Shown here: in pieces, positions 61,708 through 64,000 of the stretch | Layout: the number at the start of each line of letters is the position of its first letter | Numbering within the stretch: position 1 is the stretch's first letter | From: Terriglobia bacterium | GTDB lineage: Bacteria; Acidobacteriota; Terriglobia; Terriglobales; Acidobacteriaceae | NCBI GenBank assembly: GCA_020073665.1 | Contig: JAIQEU010000004.1 | Span: 310,001-374,000 of the forward strand | DNA length: 64,000 bases | Direction: 5' to 3' | Made by a program: the position numbers and the translations under genes | The notes under the pieces: model-generated | What the model was told of the DNA's origin: nothing | Seen by the model: only the letters and a program-made list of their open reading frames with translations | Database searches by the model: none

Positions 61708-62943
61708 CTACGCTGGAAGTTCCTCACACTCGGTTTCAAGGTACTTGTCGAACTGCGAAATCTTGGGTGCAATCGCCGGTTCCGCGGCATACGCGCCCGC
61801 CAGCACGTCGGTAGTCTTCAAACCGTTGCCGGTGATACACAACACGGTGGTTTCGTCCGGCGCAATGCGCCCTTGCTGATAGAGCTTGCGTGCCGCGCCC
61901 ACGGTGACGCCGCCGGCAGTCTCGGTGAAGATGCCTTCGGTTTCGGCCAGGAACTGGATGGATTCGACGATTTCTGCGTCTGAGACATCCTCAGCCCAGC
62001 CACCGCTGTTGATGATTGCCTTGATGGCATAGTGTCCGTCCGCGGGATTGCCAATCGCCAGCGAGCGTGCAATGGTCGCCGGCTTCTGCGGTTCTATCTC
62101 GGTGTTTCCAGCTTTTACCGCAGTCGAAATCGGAGAGCACCCCGTCGCCTGCGCCCCAAAGAACTTCACTGGCTTGGCATCCACCAGCCCAAGCTTCACC
62201 AGTTCGTCGAACGCCTTCTTGATCTTGGTAATCAACGATCCACCCGCCATGGGGACGACAACGTTGTCAGGCAGCCGCCACCCGAGTTGTTCCGCGATCT
62301 CGAAACCCACGGTCTTCGATCCCTCGGCGTAGTACGGCCGCAGGTTCACGTTGACGAATCCCCAGTTGCGTTCGTCAGCGATTTGCGAACACAGCCGGTT
62401 CACCTGGTCGTAACTGCCCGCGATGCGCACCAACTTGGCTCCAAATATCTGCGTTCCCAAAATCTTCGCCGGCTCCAGATCGGCCGGGATAAAAATCACC
62501 GCTTTGAACCGTTCCCGTGCCGCCTGTGCGGCCACCGAGTTGGCCAGGTTCCCGGTGGAAGAACAGGCCACGGTGTCGAATCCAAAGCTGCGCGCCTGGG
62601 CCAGGGCCACCGCCACTACCCGGTCTTTGAAACTCAGGGTAGGGAGACAAACCGCATCGTTCTTGATGCAGAGTCTCTTAGCGCCTAGTTCTTTGGCTAA
62701 GTGGGGCGCGCTCAGCAGCGGGGTGAAGCCTACCGGCAGGCTAGGATGGTAATTCGCCGGCAGAGGCAGCAACTCCGCGTAGCGCCACATGTTCGATGGG
62801 CGTTGGGCAATTTGCTCGCGGGTAAGATGTACCGCCTCATAGTCATAACCGACTTCCAACGGAGAAAAGCAATCGTCACAAATCGAGCGAGGCACATTGC
62901 CCCAGCTCTTGTGGCATTCCCGGCACCTCAGTTCGTATGTCAT
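61708..62943 (-). CDS. thrC: threonine synthase
   Basis: A 411-residue PLP enzyme converting O-phosphohomoserine to threonine. The PLP lysine is K106 in PTLSFKDRVV, and SSTGNLANSVAAQA holds the phosphate-binding Asn. An N-terminal zinc-ribbon-like element (C7, C10, C22, C25) is present as in many long threonine synthases. It is the first gene of the operon thrC-carrier-hom and is preceded by a SAM-I riboswitch on its own strand. Confidence 0.93.
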   Translation of the reverse strand: MTYELRCRECHKSWGNVPRSICDDCFSPLEVGYDYEAVHLTREQIAQRPSNMWRYAELLPLPANYHPSLPVGFTPLLSAPHLAKELGAKRLCIKNDAVCLPTLSFKDRVVAVALAQARSFGFDTVACSSTGNLANSVAAQAARERFKAVIFIPADLEPAKILGTQIFGAKLVRIAGSYDQVNRLCSQIADERNWGFVNVNLRPYYAEGSKTVGFEIAEQLGWRLPDNVVVPMAGGSLITKIKKAFDELVKLGLVDAKPVKFFGAQATGCSPISTAVKAGNTEIEPQKPATIARSLAIGNPADGHYAIKAIINSGGWAEDVSDAEIVESIQFLAETEGIFTETAGGVTVGAARKLYQQGRIAPDETTVLCITGNGLKTTDVLAGAYAAEPAIAPKISQFDKYLETECEELPA

Positions 62944-62946
62944 CAG

Positions 62947-62963
62947 CTACTCGTTCCGAGTAG
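62947..62963 (-). promoter_or_regulatory. hairpin at the thrC ribosome-binding region
   Basis: The stem CTACTCG/CGAGTAG ends 3 bases before the thrC ATG and places the only Shine-Dalgarno-like GGAA in its loop or arm. It is a good candidate for the expression platform of the upstream riboswitch. Confidence 0.5.
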
Positions 62964-63038
62964 CGGAAGGACGAGGCCTCTTCCCCCGGATAGAGTTGGG
63001 GAAATAGAGGTACGAGATGCTGGAAGTGCGGCACCCCG

Positions 63039-63154
63039 AACTTCATGTCCCCCGTTTCCGGGCGAGAGTTGACACCAGGCGACCGGGATAGATGATCCCG
63101 ATCCGGTTGTCGTGGCTTCACCGGGCTCGTCCCTCAGCCACTCTGCATGAAATT
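63039..63154 (-). promoter_or_regulatory. SAM-I (S-box) riboswitch upstream of thrC
   Basis: Read on the minus strand, P1 is AATTTCATG (63154-63146) paired with CATGAAGTT (63047-63039). Inside are AGAGTGGCTGAGGGACGAGC, CCGGTGAAGCCAC (P2 GTGGCT/AGCCAC with the kink-turn GAGGGA/TGA) and CAACC. The P3 arm (CGGGAT/ATCCCG), GGTGTCAACTC and a P4 hairpin CCCG-GAAA-CGGG follow. These are the conserved S-box elements in the right order. SAM binding should lower expression of thrC, the sulfur carrier and hom. Confidence 0.9.
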
Positions 63155-63275
63155 CAAGGTCTGCTCAAAAAGAGCAAACTTGGAGAAAGATAGTATCTGC
63201 AGCGGGCGGGTTCGTCAAGCCGGAGGAAGTGCAACCGTCCGCCGCGCGCAAGGCAGTATCACGCTTCCCCGCTGA

Positions 63276-63306
63276 AAATAAAACGCCCGGCACGTGGGTG
63301 CCGGGC
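63276..63306 (-). terminator. rho-independent terminator
   Basis: On the minus strand a 9-bp stem GCCCGGCAC/GTGCCGGGC with a 4-base loop is followed by GTTTTATTTT. It lies 27 bases beyond the stop of the small secreted gene at 63333-63749. Confidence 0.92.
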
Positions 63307-63332
63307 TCACTCGAAGTTTGCGTTCTTCAGTC

Positions 63333-63749
63333 TTACGGGCAATACCATCTTTGCTGCCCGTAGTAATCGACCACCAACTGGCATCCCCGCACCGCCCGGT
63401 AATCCCAGTTGTTGATGGCATTGGAAGTCCGGTCAGAGTTGGCCGCGGACGAAGCATGGTAAGCATCCATCGACTGCTGCAGCCGCTGCATGGAAGCGCG
63501 CAGCGTGTCCGGAGTGACGCCGGTCGGAAGCGACGGACCGGTGTAGCCCATCCGGCGCAGGCGCAGCATGTAGTTGTAGTACGCCATCGCGGTCGCATGG
63601 GCGGTGTAATCGCCCTGCCGTTGCAGTTGCAGCTGTGAGCGCATTGCCCAACTCATATCCATGTTGGGCATCTGGGCGGCGGCGTTGGTCGGCGTCAGAG
63701 CGGCCATCAGGCCCAGGGCGAAGATCAGGGTTAGCAGGTGCTTTTTCAT
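63333..63749 (-). CDS. hypothetical secreted protein, 138 residues
   Basis: AGGAGG stands just before the ATG at 63749. A signal peptide (1-25, LLTLIFALGLMAALTPTNAAA) precedes a helical, Met/Gln/Tyr-rich mature protein (AMRSQLQLQRQGDY, AMAYYNYMLRLRRMGYTG) with two Cys near the C-terminus (GCQLVV...WYCP). I recognise no family. It has its own terminator, so it is probably monocistronic. The 202-base gap upstream shows nothing I can name. Confidence 0.75.
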   Translation of the reverse strand: MKKHLLTLIFALGLMAALTPTNAAAQMPNMDMSWAMRSQLQLQRQGDYTAHATAMAYYNYMLRLRRMGYTGPSLPTGVTPDTLRASMQRLQQSMDAYHASSAANSDRTSNAINNWDYRAVRGCQLVVDYYGQQRWYCP

Positions 63750-63951
63750 ATTTCCTCCTCAGTCAGGAGCGGCGCTTGATTTTCGGGTGGGCCCGATTGC
63801 CCGCTCTGATATCCATGGCGAGAAACCTCCGCCCCAGGGCTCACGGATCGGTGAAAAAAGCGATTGCCCCCGAAAATTTTCGTGCGGCAAAGTTTGACGG
63901 GCTGCCGAGAAGAGGCTTTCCCGGGTTCCAGATCAGCCATCAGCCAAGTCC

Positions 63952-64000
63952 CTACCGGCTGTACTGGTTCTTCATCTTCTCTTCGTGCCGCTCCAGCCCC
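63952..64000 (-). CDS. C-terminal end of a gene running off the window
   Basis: One minus-strand frame at the edge reads LERHEEKMKNQYSR and then stops at 63954-63952. The charged helix-like composition fits a real C-terminus. Only 15 codons are visible, so no function is given. The competing longer frame (63746-63940) has no ribosome-binding site or coding-like composition. Confidence 0.35.
   Translation of the reverse strand, partial: GLERHEEKMKNQYSR

Noticed and set aside
63746-63940. Minus-strand open frame of 64 codons at the right edge
   Set aside because: No family, no Shine-Dalgarno, and it runs across the promoter region of the small secreted gene; a competing frame gives a better C-terminus at 63952.
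1-64000. tRNA, rRNA, CRISPR array, prophage or transposase genes
   Set aside because: I scanned for the GTTCGA-type T-loops, regularly spaced repeats and transposase motifs and found none that hold up. A covariance and profile search would be needed to be certain.

Overview
The window looks like a chromosomal segment of an acidobacterium, probably of the Koribacter/Terriglobia side. The evidence is indirect but consistent. There is a PadR regulator overlapping an 'acidobacterial duplicated orphan permease', a fused aroD-aroE gene, many small secreted proteins next to housekeeping genes, high-GC coding sequence, and several families of short GC-rich palindromic repeats (for example GGCGCGGCT-GA-AGCCGCGCC) scattered between genes and once inside a gene. 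No prophage, transposase, CRISPR array, rRNA or tRNA was seen. Most of the window is ordinary core genome with some accessory secretion, signalling and efflux genes.

Layout. 1-7,150: the start of a signal-peptide protein, pgeF plus a beta-lactamase-fold hydrolase, then a leftward block of an HU/IHF gene, sppA, a lipid kinase carrying a repeat-derived insertion, tyrS and purN. 7,266-10,792: the PadR/permease pair and a small unknown. 10,860-15,675: pckG with a perfect CRP-type palindrome upstream and a terminator behind it, small membrane or unknown proteins, then leftward efp, acyP and apt. 15,883-24,761: YtxH, TonB, AMIN and PilZ envelope proteins, trpG and trpE on opposite strands, an RluA enzyme, an MBL-fold enzyme, a cytochrome c and a VOC protein. 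25,042-29,514: glutamate dehydrogenase, two small secreted proteins (one Lys/Ala/Ser-rich, one helix-hairpin-helix), a frameshifted yidB, pgsA and an AMMECR1 protein. 29,977-35,161: a secreted selenium-binding-protein relative, an unknown secreted protein with a strong terminator, aroDE, and an orphan GvpL/GvpF-like gene. 35,162-35,707 is non-coding with palindromes and a possible structured RNA. 35,708-45,249: an M28 peptidase, a TonB-domain protein, a DksA-type protein, a TPR membrane protein, an aldo/keto reductase, an HExxH peptidase and a two-gene molybdenum hydroxylase. 45,391-50,665: an ECF sigma factor, a Ser/Thr kinase with TPRs and a di-heme cytochrome. 51,166-54,626: a GAF protein and yceD-rpmF-plsX-fabD. 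54,643-59,117: a TetR-HlyD-ABC efflux operon with a readable promoter and operator. 59,306-64,000: a ZIP transporter and the leftward operon thrC, sulfur carrier, hom, preceded by a SAM-I riboswitch.

The most interesting system is the last one. A SAM-I riboswitch (63,039-63,154, minus strand) precedes thrC, a MoaD/ThiS-type carrier whose diglycine is buried 15 residues from its C-terminus, and hom. Control by S-adenosylmethionine together with a carrier that would need trimming suggests a protein-thiocarboxylate route to homocysteine tied to the homoserine branch. Other points worth attention are an EF-P with Asn at the residue that is normally modified, a CRP-type site at pckG, an orphan gas-vesicle-family gene, and the palindromic repeat translated inside the lipid kinase.
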